Both the position numbers and the translations under genes were made by a program. The notes beneath the pieces were generated by a model. That model did no database searches. It was not told the DNA's origin and saw only the letters and a program-made list of their open reading frames with translations. Shown here piece by piece: positions 46,969 through 56,875 of a stretch of 64,000 bases of DNA. Numbering within the stretch: position 1 is the stretch's first letter; each line of letters begins with the position of its first letter. The DNA is from Paracoccaceae bacterium (lineage in GTDB: Bacteria; Pseudomonadota; Alphaproteobacteria; Rhodobacterales; Rhodobacteraceae): positions 114,796 through 178,795 of the forward strand of contig JASBTX010000032.1 of assembly GCA_030148225.1 (NCBI GenBank). The letters are read 5' to 3'.

Positions 46969-46989
46969 TAGGTCATATTTGCTGACCTA
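46969..46989. promoter_or_regulatory. Inverted repeat between oxidoreductase and LysR genes
   Basis: TAGGTCA and TGACCTA are perfect 7-bp arms around a 7-bp AT-rich spacer, 37 bp from the oxidoreductase start and about 68 bp from the regulator start. A dyad of this size is a good candidate operator for a divergent pair. Binding by the adjacent LysR protein is inferred. Confidence 0.6.
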
Positions 46990-47056
46990 CAAAGCACTTT
47001 TTCGTTTGCAGATGTGATCTGACCGAATATGCAGTGCCAAACCGGTGAGGCTGGCG

Positions 47057-47962
47057 ATGGATTGGGACAAGTTACGGATTTTTCACGCAGTTGCGGATGC
47101 AGGCAGCCTGACCCATGCGGGTGACACGCTGCATCTGAGCCAGTCAGCCGTCAGCCGCCAGATCCGCGCGCTGGAGGAAAGCCTGAACGCGACGCTGTTT
47201 CATCGCCATGCGCGGGGGCTGATTCTGACCGAGCAGGGAGAGCTGCTCTTTGATGCAACGTCGGCCATGGCCAAACGTCTGGAGGCGGCTTCGGCGCGTA
47301 TCCATGACAGCGACGAAGAAGTGTTCGGCAAGCTGAGGGTGACGACGACCATCGGTTTCGGCTCGCTCTGGCTGGCGCCGCGCCTGACGACGCTTTTTGA
47401 CCGCTATCCCGAACTGAATGTCGAACTGATGCTGGAAGAGCGGGTTCTGGACCTGCCCATGCGCGAGGCCGATGTCGCCATCCGCATGAAAGAACCGAGC
47501 CAGGCCGATCTGATCCGCAAACGGCTGATGAGCGTGCGCATGCAGCTGTATGCCTCGCCCGGCTATATCGAGAAGCTGGGACCGATCAACAGCCTGACCG
47601 ACCTCAAGGAACGCCGCCTGATCTGTCAGGCCAGCGAAAGCGCACAGGTGGGCGCAGGTGCCAAGCTGGTGCGCGACCTGATGGCCGAGGGGATGGCATC
47701 GGTCCTGAACGTGAACAACTATTTCGGTGTGCTGCAGGCGGCGCTGCATGATCTGGGTGTCGGCGTGCTGCCCGACTATATCACCGACGACTTTCCCGAT
47801 CTGGTCCGCGTCCTGCCCGAGATCGAATCGGGCGAGGTGCCGGTTTTTCTGGCCTATCCCGAAGAATTGCGCCAATCCAAGCGCATTCACGCCTTTCGCG
47901 ACTTTGTCGAACAGGAAATCATCGCCCACCGCCGAAAGCTGAAATCGGCACGGGATGGCTGA
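47057..47962 (+). CDS. LysR-family transcriptional regulator
   Basis: A 301-aa LysR protein. The winged helix covers residues 1-62 (MDWDKLRIFHAVADAGSLTHAGDTLHLSQSAVSRQIRALEESL) and the effector domain follows with LRVTTTIGFGSLWLAPRL, LDLPMREADVAIRMKEPSQADLIRKRL and NNYFGVLQAALHDLGVGVLPDYI. The ATG at 47057 gives the usual N terminus; an in-frame GTG is four codons upstream. It is divergent from the indolepyruvate oxidoreductase gene, so control of aromatic or branched amino-acid catabolism is plausible. Such members are common in Roseobacter next to this oxidoreductase. Confidence 0.85.
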   Translation: MDWDKLRIFHAVADAGSLTHAGDTLHLSQSAVSRQIRALEESLNATLFHRHARGLILTEQGELLFDATSAMAKRLEAASARIHDSDEEVFGKLRVTTTIGFGSLWLAPRLTTLFDRYPELNVELMLEERVLDLPMREADVAIRMKEPSQADLIRKRLMSVRMQLYASPGYIEKLGPINSLTDLKERRLICQASESAQVGAGAKLVRDLMAEGMASVLNVNNYFGVLQAALHDLGVGVLPDYITDDFPDLVRVLPEIESGEVPVFLAYPEELRQSKRIHAFRDFVEQEIIAHRRKLKSARDG

Positions 47963-47975
47963 CAGTTTCTAGAAT

Positions 47976-48061
47976 GCTTATAAATTAAGCACTTCCGGCG
48001 CATGATGTGCGGATATGTGCCGAGTGCATGGCGGGTATGCATTGTTTGCTTACAAATTAGC
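47976..48061. repeat. Two copies of a GCTTA-N5-TAAGC-like palindrome
   Basis: GCTTATAAATTAAGC (47976-47990) is a perfect dyad with 5-bp spacer. GCTTACAAATTAGC (48048-48061) repeats it 72 bp further on with one change in the core and a shortened right arm. They are AT-rich in a GC-rich genome and precede a probable small RNA. They may be operators or UP-like promoter parts. Confidence 0.5.
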
Positions 48062-48070
48062 TTGATTGGT

Positions 48071-48164
48071 GAAATCCTCACCCCTATCTGAAGATCAGAA
48101 GCGAGAGATGATCTCCTTCTACCTCCCTGTTGGACTAGGCCGAGCTTGTCTCGGCCTTTTTTTT
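48071..48164 (+). ncRNA. Probable trans-acting small RNA with anti-Shine-Dalgarno segment
   Basis: No protein gene fits here. A CTGA-AGA-TCAG hairpin and a GAGA-TGA-TCTC hairpin are followed by a pyrimidine-rich unpaired segment CTTCTACCTCCCTGTTGG (contains ACCTCC, complementary to a ribosome-binding site) and then a strong Rho-independent terminator. This is the layout of Hfq-dependent alphaproteobacterial small RNAs. The exact 5' end is not known and the family (for example an AbcR- or alpha-r14-like RNA) cannot be assigned by eye. Confidence 0.6.
48137..48164 (+). terminator. Strong Rho-independent terminator
   Basis: AGGCCGAG and CTCGGCCT form a perfect 8-bp stem around CTTGT and are followed by seven further T residues. 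It is 170 bp after the LysR stop and 100 bp before purL, so it most likely ends the small RNA. Confidence 0.9.
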
Positions 48165-48267
48165 GTCCAATCGCATGTCCGGCCCCGGCCAATGCGACGT
48201 GACGCCCCTTTCGCTTGGGCGCACCATCCCATAAAAGCGCGCGAAACGGACCACCCGGGGGACATGC

Positions 48268-50427
<2,160 letters not shown>

Positions 50428-50483
50428 TCCCTACCTTGCAGGTTGGCGGTGATCGAACTACCTCTTGAGCAAGGAGACGAACC

Positions 50484-50726
50484 ATGGCGATGCAGGCACG
50501 CGAAATCGAAGAACTGATCCGCGAAAGCTTTCCCGAGGCACAGATCACCATCACCGATCTGGCCGGCGACGGAAACCATTATGCGGCCGAAGTGATCGAC
50601 GAGAGCTTTCGCGGCAAAAACCGCGTCCAGCAGCAACGCGCCGTCTATGCCGCGCTCAAGGGCCGGATGGATGGCCCGGCGGGTGATCTGCACGCGCTGG
50701 CGCTGACGACAAAACCACCCGAATAA
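50484..50726 (+). CDS. bolA: BolA/IbaG-family protein
   Basis: An 80-aa BolA-fold protein: [57 protein letters not shown], with the conserved His in [10 protein letters not shown] and a second in DLHALALTT, the ligands for a [2Fe-2S] cluster shared with a CGFS glutaredoxin. That partner, grxD, is the next gene after 58 bp. The pair senses or traffics Fe-S clusters. AAGGAG lies 8 bp before the ATG; an ATG two codons later is also possible. Confidence 0.92.
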   Translation: MAMQAREIEELIRESFPEAQITITDLAGDGNHYAAEVIDESFRGKNRVQQQRAVYAALKGRMDGPAGDLHALALTTKPPE

Positions 50727-50784
50727 CCCAATCGATACCCCGGCACGGCCTCACCCGGCCGGACCGAGCCAAGGAGTGACCGAA

Positions 50785-51147
50785 ATGGCCGATGCAGAAA
50801 CCCGGATCAAGGAAACCGTGGCCGACAATGATGTCGTCCTGTTCATGAAAGGCACGAAATCCCAGCCGCAATGCGGATTTTCATCGCGCGTGGCGGGGGT
50901 GCTGAATTACATGGGCATCACCTATCAGGACATCAACGTTCTCGAGGATGACGCCATCCGCCAGGGGATCAAGGATTTCTCGGACTGGCCCACCATCCCG
51001 CAGCTTTATGTCAAAGGCGAGTTCGTGGGCGGCTGCGACATCATCACCGAAATGACACTTTCGGGCGAGCTGGACACGCTGTTTGACGAGAACGGCGTCA
51101 CCTATGACAAGGACGCCGCCGACAAGATCCGCGAAGCCAACGCCTGA
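50785..51147 (+). CDS. grxD: Monothiol (CGFS) glutaredoxin Grx4
   Basis: A 120-aa Grx4-type glutaredoxin that carries and transfers [2Fe-2S] clusters. The active-site motif is QCGFSSR with Cys30, the cis-Pro loop is [20 protein letters not shown], and KGTKSQPQ is the glutathione-binding Lys region. ATG at 50785 has AAGGAG 8 bp upstream; a GTG three codons further upstream is unlikely. It forms a functional pair with the upstream bolA gene. A 3' repeat and terminator follow. Confidence 0.94.
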   Translation: MADAETRIKETVADNDVVLFMKGTKSQPQCGFSSRVAGVLNYMGITYQDINVLEDDAIRQGIKDFSDWPTIPQLYVKGEFVGGCDIITEMTLSGELDTLFDENGVTYDKDAADKIREANA

Positions 51148-51160
51148 CGGCCCTCTGGCG

Positions 51161-51236
51161 TTTCATTGTTCTTCAAATACCTTCGGGGTGAATTTGGCCC
51201 CGCAGGGCCAAAGAGGGGGCGACGCCCCCTTTTTTT
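51161..51236 (+). repeat. 3' repeat element, copy 2, ending in an intrinsic terminator
   Basis: Starts 13 bp after the grxD stop with TTTCATTGTTCTTCAAATAC, matching copy 1 at 10655 except for one base. It continues with two hairpins: TTTGGCCC-CGCA-GGGCCAAA (51193-51212) and AGGGGGC-GAC-GCCCCCT (51214-51230) with a run of T to 51236. The second is a good Rho-independent terminator for grxD. Confidence 0.8.
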
Positions 51237-51280
51237 CACACATCTGCGTTCCGGCTCTTTCTCTGAAAATCCGCCGGTCG

Positions 51281-51676
51281 CTACCCGGCCAGCTTTTCCT
51301 CGGCCTGATGGGCCAGCGCCTCGGCGCGGGCGGCGATTTCGGCAAAACTGTCCTGCACGCTGTCGGGGATGACGGCCACTTCCATCCGCTCGGGTTCGGG
51401 CGCGGGCGCGTTTTCGAGCGTCTCCAGCCTCGCGCGCATCTCTTCGATCTGCGCCTGCGCTGATTGCAATTCGTCCGACAGGCCCGCCGTCTTGTCCGCC
51501 AGCATCAGCCCCGACATCAAGAGCATCCGCGCTTCGGGCAGGCGACCGATCTGGTCGTTCAGCACCGACGCCTCGTTGTCCAGCAACACCGCAGCGGATT
51601 TCAGAAAATGCTCTTCGCCGTCCTGGCACGACACTTCGAAGGCGCGCCCGCCGATCTCGATGGTAACCTCGGCCAT
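51281..51676 (-). CDS. zapA: Cell division protein ZapA
   Basis: A 131-aa FtsZ-binding protein that bundles FtsZ filaments at mid-cell. The globular ZapA head is residues about 1-65 (VTIEIGGRAFEVSCQDGEEHFLKSAAVLLDNEASVL...ARMLLMSGLMLADK), and the rest is a coiled coil (LSDELQSAQAQIEEMRARLETLE) with a Pro/Glu-rich linker. It is somewhat longer than E. coli ZapA. It is preceded by one base by the coiled-coil gene on the same strand and faces grxD. Confidence 0.88.
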   Translation of the reverse strand: MAEVTIEIGGRAFEVSCQDGEEHFLKSAAVLLDNEASVLNDQIGRLPEARMLLMSGLMLADKTAGLSDELQSAQAQIEEMRARLETLENAPAPEPERMEVAVIPDSVQDSFAEIAARAEALAHQAEEKLAG

Positions 51677-51677
51677 T

Positions 51678-52097
51678 TCACGCCCCTCCGACCAGTGGTT
51701 TCATTTCCGCAAGGATCGCGTCCATCTCGGCCAGATCAGCGACCCGCGCCGCCTTGAGCGCCTCGATTTCGGCGTTCATCTCTGTCTCGGACGGCCCGCC
51801 GCCGTCATTGGCGGCCTCGACCAGTTCCTCATTGGCGCGCGCCAGCGCCTCGGCGCGGTCTTCCTCGGCCGACAGACGACTGGTCAGTTCGGCGATCTTG
51901 GCGCTCATCTCCAGTCCCTGTTCCTCGGCTTTTTCGCGCACCGATTTCAGGCGTGCCTCCAGTTGGGCGTTGGCCTCGCGTTCCTCGTCCAGCGCGGCCG
52001 ATCCGTCATCACCGGCGGGCAGCGGCGCGTTCAGCGCATTGCCCACGCGGTCCAGCGCATCGCTGATCCGCTTTTCCAGTTCGCTCAATTCCGCCAT
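51678..52097 (-). CDS. Coiled-coil protein upstream of zapA, function unknown
   Basis: A 139-aa soluble protein that is almost wholly helical. [23 protein letters not shown] starts a long acidic coiled coil through [38 protein letters not shown], with a break at NDGGGPSE and a final helix. No signal peptide or membrane segment. It ends one base before the zapA start, so the two are co-translated. A ZapB-like partner in division is possible, but nothing in the sequence proves it. An upstream reading from 52199 overlaps the tkt promoter region and is less likely. Confidence 0.75.
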   Translation of the reverse strand: MAELSELEKRISDALDRVGNALNAPLPAGDDGSAALDEEREANAQLEARLKSVREKAEEQGLEMSAKIAELTSRLSAEEDRAEALARANEELVEAANDGGGPSETEMNAEIEALKAARVADLAEMDAILAEMKPLVGGA

Positions 52098-52119
52098 CCG
52101 AAGCCTCCCACTTGTCTTG

Positions 52120-52137
52120 CGGGTCAATGCTGACCCG
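52120..52137. promoter_or_regulatory. CGGGTCA-ATGC-TGACCCG dyad in the tkt / coiled-coil intergenic region
   Basis: A perfect 7-bp inverted repeat with a 4-bp loop lies 113 bp upstream of tkt and 23 bp from the divergent coiled-coil gene. It may be an operator or an mRNA leader hairpin; the sequence alone does not decide. Confidence 0.4.
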
Positions 52138-52249
52138 AATCGTGTATTTTTCAAGTCTAGCCCATGCCAGTATGAATTGGAAAACCCCAAGCCTTGCACT
52201 TCCCAAACAGGCTGCTAAGACCCGCCTGACGCTGAACAGGGGGCATTCC

Positions 52250-54286
52250 ATGGATATTGACGCCATTCGCAAAGCGCATCCGGAGCACTGGGCCAGGGCG
52301 GCCGCGATCCGTGTGCTGACGCTGGATGCGGTTGCGGCCGCGAATTCCGGGCATTCCGGCATGCCGATGGGCATGGCCGACGTGGCCACGGTGCTCTTTG
52401 AAAAGCACCTGAAATTTGATGCGTCCGCACCGCTCTGGCCTGACCGGGACCGGTTCATCCTGTCAGCCGGGCACGGATCGATGCTGATCTATTCGCTGCT
52501 GCACCTGACGGGCTATGCCGACATGACGATCGAGCAGATCCGGAATTTCCGCCAATGGGGGGCGATCACCGCAGGTCATCCCGAATTCGGCCATGCCACG
52601 GGCGTGGAAACCACGACCGGCCCGCTGGGTCAGGGTATCGCCAATGCCGTCGGCTTTGCGCTGGCCGAAGAAGTGCAGCGCGCGCGCTACGGCAAGAAAA
52701 TCGTCGATCACCATACCTATGTCATCGACGGTGATGGCTGCCTGATGGAAGGTGTCAGCCACGAGGCCATCGGCTTGGCCGGCAAGCAGAAACTGTCGAA
52801 GCTGATCGTTTTCTGGGACAATAACGGCATCACGATCGACGGCGCGGTATCGATTGCCGATGTCACCGACCAGAGCCTGCGCTTCAAGGCCGCAGGCTGG
52901 TCTGTTTTTGAATGTGACGGCCATGACCCGGACGATATCGACCGGGCGATCACCCAAGCGAAAGCGTCGAACAAGCCGTCGATGATCGCCTGCAAGACGC
53001 ATATCGCACTGGGGTCGTCGGCGCAGGATACGTCCAAGGGACATGGTGCGCTGACCTCGCCCGACCTGATCGCCGAGACCCGCAAGGTCTATGGCTGGGA
53101 TCACGGCCCGTTTGAAATACCCGCCGACATCAAATCGGCATGGGAGGCCATCGGCAGCCGGGGTGCGGCGGCCCGGGCCGAGTGGCAGGCGCGGTTCGAC
53201 GCGCTGTCGGACAATCGCCGGGCCGAATTCAACCGCGCGCTGGCGGGCGATGCGCCCAAACGACTGGCCGCAGCCATCCGGGGCGTGAAAAAGGCCGCAA
53301 TAGCCGATCAGCCCAAGGTCGCGACCCGCAAATCTTCGGAAATGGTGCTGGCGGCGGTCAATCCCGTCATGGCCGAAACCATTGGCGGATCGGCGGACCT
53401 GACCGGCTCGAACAACACGCTGACCCCTGATCTGGGCGTTCATGGCCCCGACAACCGCAAGGGACGCTATCTCTATTACGGTATTCGCGAGCATGGCATG
53501 GCGGCGGCAATGAACGGGATGGCGCTGCACGGGGGCGTGCGCCCTTATGGCGGGACGTTCATGTGCTTTACCGATTATGCCCGCCCTTCGATGCGGCTTT
53601 CGGCGCTGATGAAACTGCCGGTCACATATGTGATGACGCATGATTCCATCGGGCTGGGCGAGGACGGCCCGACACACCAGCCGGTCGAGCATCTGGCCTT
53701 GTCGCGCGCGACGCCCAACATGACGGTGATCCGTCCCGCCGATACGGTCGAGACCGCCGAGGCGTGGGAAATCGCGCTGACGGCGGACAAGACGCCAACT
53801 GTGCTGGCGCTGTCGCGCCAGGGGCTGCCGACGGTACGCGCCAAGCACACCAACAAGAACCTGACCGCCCAGGGCGCCTATGTGCTGGCCGATTCCGAGG
53901 GCAAGCGCATGGCGATCCTGATCGCCTCGGGCTCTGAGGTATCGGTGGCGCTGGCCGCGCGCGATATCCTGCAGAACGAGGGGATCGGCACGCGCGTTGT
54001 CTCGATGCCGTCGATGGAGCTCTTTGCCGCGCAGGACGAGGCCTATCGCAAGCGCGTTCTGCCCGGCGGGCCGGTGCGCGTTGCCATCGAGGCCGGCGTG
54101 CGCCAGGGCTGGGATACGTGGCTTTATGGTGAACGCGGGCGGCGTGAAAAATCCGCCTTTGTGGGTATGAGCGATTTCGGCGCATCCGCACCGGCCGGTA
54201 CCCTGTTTGAAAAATACGGCATCACGGCCGAGGCGACCGCCGACAAGGTCAAGCAGGTCTTGTCGGGCAACTGGACCGCCGGGTAA
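52250..54286 (+). CDS. tkt: Transketolase
   Basis: A 678-aa thiamine-diphosphate enzyme moving two-carbon units between sugar phosphates. [39 protein letters not shown] (GDG TPP/Mg motif), [34 protein letters not shown] and [19 protein letters not shown] are the canonical blocks. The ATG giving [14 protein letters not shown] was chosen over longer in-frame readings. A repeat GTTAGCGCAAAC begins immediately after the stop codon, and two more copies lie in front of the gap gene downstream. The gene is divergent from the zapA pair. Confidence 0.95.
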   Translation: MDIDAIRKAHPEHWARAAAIRVLTLDAVAAANSGHSGMPMGMADVATVLFEKHLKFDASAPLWPDRDRFILSAGHGSMLIYSLLHLTGYADMTIEQIRNFRQWGAITAGHPEFGHATGVETTTGPLGQGIANAVGFALAEEVQRARYGKKIVDHHTYVIDGDGCLMEGVSHEAIGLAGKQKLSKLIVFWDNNGITIDGAVSIADVTDQSLRFKAAGWSVFECDGHDPDDIDRAITQAKASNKPSMIACKTHIALGSSAQDTSKGHGALTSPDLIAETRKVYGWDHGPFEIPADIKSAWEAIGSRGAAARAEWQARFDALSDNRRAEFNRALAGDAPKRLAAAIRGVKKAAIADQPKVATRKSSEMVLAAVNPVMAETIGGSADLTGSNNTLTPDLGVHGPDNRKGRYLYYGIREHGMAAAMNGMALHGGVRPYGGTFMCFTDYARPSMRLSALMKLPVTYVMTHDSIGLGEDGPTHQPVEHLALSRATPNMTVIRPADTVETAEAWEIALTADKTPTVLALSRQGLPTVRAKHTNKNLTAQGAYVLADSEGKRMAILIASGSEVSVALAARDILQNEGIGTRVVSMPSMELFAAQDEAYRKRVLPGGPVRVAIEAGVRQGWDTWLYGERGRREKSAFVGMSDFGASAPAGTLFEKYGITAEATADKVKQVLSGNWTAG

Positions 54287-54298
54287 GTTAGCGCAAAC
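54287..54298. promoter_or_regulatory. LacI-type operator-like repeat, copy 1
   Basis: GTTAGCGCAAAC begins one base after the tkt stop. Its reverse complement GTTTGCGCTAAC occurs at 54364 and 54394. The centre GCGC and arms GTTA/TAAC are like LacI/GalR-family operators. Confidence 0.6.
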
Positions 54299-54317
54299 TG
54301 AGTCGCAGACACGTCTT

Positions 54318-54352
54318 CGGGCGGTCCCGTTAACGGGATCGCCCGTTTCATT
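54318..54352 (+). terminator. Intrinsic terminator after tkt
   Basis: A 14-bp stem with one G-T pair (54318-54331 with 54332-54345; centre CGTTAACG) is followed by TTTCATTT. It is 32 bp after the tkt stop. Confidence 0.8.
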
Positions 54353-54363
54353 TGTGCGCCCTT

Positions 54364-54405
54364 GTTTGCGCTAACACGGGAAATCCCGGAAAGGTTTGCG
54401 CTAAC
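54364..54405. promoter_or_regulatory. LacI-type operator-like repeats, copies 2 and 3, in front of gap
   Basis: GTTTGCGCTAAC starts at 54364 and again at 54394, 30 bp (about three helical turns) apart, 99-140 bp before the gap start. This spacing would let a dimer-of-dimers bind cooperatively. An LacI-family regulator such as the central-carbon regulator CceR of Rhodobacter is a plausible binder; that assignment is inferred from memory of its motif. Confidence 0.65.
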
Positions 54406-54503
54406 ATACTGAGAAAATTCCGTTTTCTTCTTGGGCCGGTAAGCATTGATTGCTAGAGAACCCGCAAAGACAAGATGATCGGATGATGATCAAGGAGACG
54501 CGG

Positions 54504-55508
54504 ATGACTGTCACGGTTGGGATCAACGGGTTCGGGCGTATCGGGCGCAGCACGCTGGCGCATATCGCCGAAAGCGCGCGCAATGACGTTCAGGTGGTCA
54601 AGATCAATGCCACGGGCCCCATTGAGACCAACGCCCATCTGCTGCGCTATGACTCGGTCCATGGCCGTTATGGCGGCGAGGTGCGGGTATCGGGTGACAC
54701 GATGGATATCGGTCGCGGCCCGATGAAGGTATTTTCAACCTATGACCCGGCTGAGCTGGACTGGGACGGGGTTGATGTGGTGCTGGAATGCACTGGCAAT
54801 TTCAACAGCGGCCCACAATCGCAGATCCATCTGGAGCGCGGGGCGCGCAAGGTGCTGATCTCGGCCCCGGCGAAAGAGGTCGACCGCACGGTTGTCTATG
54901 GCGTCAACCACCGCGACATGGTCGACACTGATCGCCTCGTCTCGAACGGGTCCTGCACCACCAATTGCCTCGCGCCGCTGGCCAAGGTGCTGAACGACGC
55001 CATCGGCATCGAGCGCGGGATCATGACGACGATCCATTCCTATACCGGTGATCAGCCGACGCTGGACCGCCGTCACAAGGATCTGTATCGCGCCCGCGCC
55101 GCCGCCATGGCGATGATCCCGACCTCGACGGGCGCGGCCAAGGCGCTGGGCGAGGTGCTGCCCGAACTGGCCGGGCGGCTGGACGGCACCGCGATGCGCG
55201 TGCCCACCCCCAATGTCTCGGCGGTTGATCTGACATTCGAGGCGTCCAAAGATGTCACGGTGGCGGATGTGAACGAGGTCGTGCGCGAGGCGGCACTGGG
55301 CCATATGGGCGCGGTACTGGCCTATGATCCCGAACCCAAGGTTTCCATCGATTTCAACCACACGACCCATTCCTCGATTTTCGCCCCTGATCAGACGAAA
55401 GTGGTGGGCGGGCGCACCGTTCGCGTGCTAGCATGGTACGATAATGAATGGGGTTTCTCGTGCCGTATGGCTGATGTCGCCGCGGCGATGGGGCGCCTGT
55501 TGCACTAA
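54504..55508 (+). CDS. gap: Glyceraldehyde-3-phosphate dehydrogenase, paralog 1
   Basis: A 334-aa type [17 protein letters not shown] is the Rossmann turn, the nucleophile is Cys151 in [17 protein letters not shown], His about 178 lies in [13 protein letters not shown], and [12 protein letters not shown] closes the protein. At residue 36 it has Ala (KINATGP) where the second paralog has Asp; that Asp normally selects NAD+. Loss suggests tolerance of NADP(H), as in gluconeogenic or biosynthetic GAPDHs. ATG at 54504 follows AAGGAGACG; upstream in-frame ATGs lie in the leader. Two operator-like repeats stand upstream, and a second gap gene follows after 291 bp. Confidence 0.93.
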   Translation: MTVTVGINGFGRIGRSTLAHIAESARNDVQVVKINATGPIETNAHLLRYDSVHGRYGGEVRVSGDTMDIGRGPMKVFSTYDPAELDWDGVDVVLECTGNFNSGPQSQIHLERGARKVLISAPAKEVDRTVVYGVNHRDMVDTDRLVSNGSCTTNCLAPLAKVLNDAIGIERGIMTTIHSYTGDQPTLDRRHKDLYRARAAAMAMIPTSTGAAKALGEVLPELAGRLDGTAMRVPTPNVSAVDLTFEASKDVTVADVNEVVREAALGHMGAVLAYDPEPKVSIDFNHTTHSSIFAPDQTKVVGGRTVRVLAWYDNEWGFSCRMADVAAAMGRLLH

Positions 55509-55538
55509 CGGGGACCGGCGCTGATCCGGTTCGGGCAC

Positions 55539-55682
55539 ATGACGAACGGATTGGCGGTTATCTGCGGATTGGTTATTATTGGCCTGTTGGGCTATGATTA
55601 CTATCAGTATGACATGGGCTATTCCCTGTTTCTGGCGCGCAAATTTCTGGAACTGAATGAATGGCTGAAATTCTGGCGGTAA
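55539..55682 (+). CDS. Small membrane protein between the two gap genes
   Basis: A 47-aa protein. Residues about 4-19 are one hydrophobic helix (GLAVICGLVIIGLLGY), followed by an aromatic stretch YDYYQYDMGYSLFLARKFLELNEWLKFW that looks amphipathic. It begins with ATG 30 bp after the gap stop; a GGGG element lies upstream but no strong Shine-Dalgarno. The frame is open from start to stop and its codons are typical of the genome. No function is known. It could be a membrane anchor or regulator linked to central carbon metabolism; its position is the only clue. Confidence 0.65.
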   Translation: MTNGLAVICGLVIIGLLGYDYYQYDMGYSLFLARKFLELNEWLKFWR

Positions 55683-55760
55683 CGCGCCGGAACGCGGCCG
55701 CCGAATTGACGCATCGCGACCACCAGCACTTGAATCCGGTTGACTTTCATCCATAATTGG

Positions 55761-55778
55761 TTTGTTAGCGCTAACAAA
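55761..55778. promoter_or_regulatory. Perfect LacI-type operator in front of the second gap gene
   Basis: TTTGTTAGCGCTAACAAA is a perfect 18-bp palindrome 22 bp before the ATG. The core GTTAGCGCTAAC is the symmetric form of the repeats found before and after tkt. Its closeness to the start codon suggests repression. Confidence 0.75.
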
Positions 55779-55799
55779 TTCTCTTGGATCGGGTGAAAC

Positions 55800-56801
55800 A
55801 TGGCAGTCAGGGTTGCGATTAACGGATTTGGACGTATCGGACGCAACGTCCTGCGGAGCATCATCGAGACCGGGCGCACGGATATCGAGGTTGTCGCCAT
55901 CAACGATCTGGGCCCGGTCGAGACCAATGCGCATCTGCTCAGGTTCGATTCCGTGCATGGCCGGTTTCCCGCGACGGTCACAACAACCGACAGCACGATC
56001 GATGTGGGCCGCGGGCCGATCCGGGTGACGGCCATCCGCAACCCGGCAGAGCTTCCGTGGCAGGATGTCGATATCGTGTTTGAATGCACCGGCATTTTCA
56101 CCGCCCGCGACAAGGCCGCCGCCCATCTGGAGAACGGATCATCGCGCGTGCTGGTTTCCGCGCCTTCCGCCGGGGCGGACAAAACCATCGTCTATGGCGT
56201 AAACCATGACAGCCTGACAGGCGACGATATCGTCGTATCCAATGCATCCTGCACAACCAATTGCCTTGCCCCCGTGGCCAAGGTGCTGAATGACAGCGTC
56301 GGCATCAAACGCGGGCTGATGACAACGATCCATTCCTATACCGGCGATCAGCCGACGCTGGACACGATGCACAAGGATCTCTATCGCGCGCGCGCCGCGG
56401 CGATGTCGATGATCCCGACCTCAACAGGCGCTGCGCGGGCGGTCGGGCTTGTCCTGCCGGAACTGAACGGTCGTCTGGACGGTGTCGCGATCCGGGTGCC
56501 GACGCCCAATGTCTCGGTCGTGGACCTGACCTTTGAAGCCACGCGCGAAACCAGCGTAGAAGAGATCAACGCCGCGATGAAATCCGCCGCCGGCGGCGCG
56601 CTGAAAGGCGTGCTGGACGTGACCGATGACAAGCTGGTGTCGATGGATTTCAACCACGATCCGCATTCATCGATCTTTGCCACCGATCAGACCAAGGTGA
56701 TGGAGGGCACTATGTGCCGCGTCCTGAGCTGGTATGACAATGAATGGGGCTTTTCCAACCGCATGGCCGATACGGCGGTCGAGATGGCCAAACATCTCTG
56801 A
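55800..56801 (+). CDS. gap: Glyceraldehyde-3-phosphate dehydrogenase, paralog 2
   Basis: A 333-aa type I GAPDH close to paralog 1. [11 protein letters not shown], the nucleophile Cys in [28 protein letters not shown] and [21 protein letters not shown] are intact. It keeps Asp36 in VAINDLGP, the residue that favours NAD+ by binding the adenosine ribose, so it should be the NAD+-linked glycolytic-type enzyme. Its own operator, a perfect 18-bp palindrome, suggests separate regulation from paralog 1. A hairpin (GCGGGCAT-G-ATGCCCGC) follows before the convergent coaD. Confidence 0.93.
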   Translation: MAVRVAINGFGRIGRNVLRSIIETGRTDIEVVAINDLGPVETNAHLLRFDSVHGRFPATVTTTDSTIDVGRGPIRVTAIRNPAELPWQDVDIVFECTGIFTARDKAAAHLENGSSRVLVSAPSAGADKTIVYGVNHDSLTGDDIVVSNASCTTNCLAPVAKVLNDSVGIKRGLMTTIHSYTGDQPTLDTMHKDLYRARAAAMSMIPTSTGAARAVGLVLPELNGRLDGVAIRVPTPNVSVVDLTFEATRETSVEEINAAMKSAAGGALKGVLDVTDDKLVSMDFNHDPHSSIFATDQTKVMEGTMCRVLSWYDNEWGFSNRMADTAVEMAKHL

Positions 56802-56875
56802 TCCTCTTAAGGCCGTCGTCGCGCGGGCATGATGCCCGCCACGCCCAATCAGTTCAGTCAGCCCGGTCATCCGGG

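Noticed and set aside
46800..47017. 77-codon plus-strand frame across the oxidoreductase start and the operator region
   Set aside because: It lies mostly inside the oxidoreductase gene in antisense and then crosses the inverted repeat; no ribosome-binding site or homology was recognised.
52098..52249. 6S RNA gene between zapA and tkt, as near E. coli zapA
   Set aside because: The 150 bp here hold one short perfect dyad only and no long central-bubble fold; it is also too short for a normal 6S RNA.
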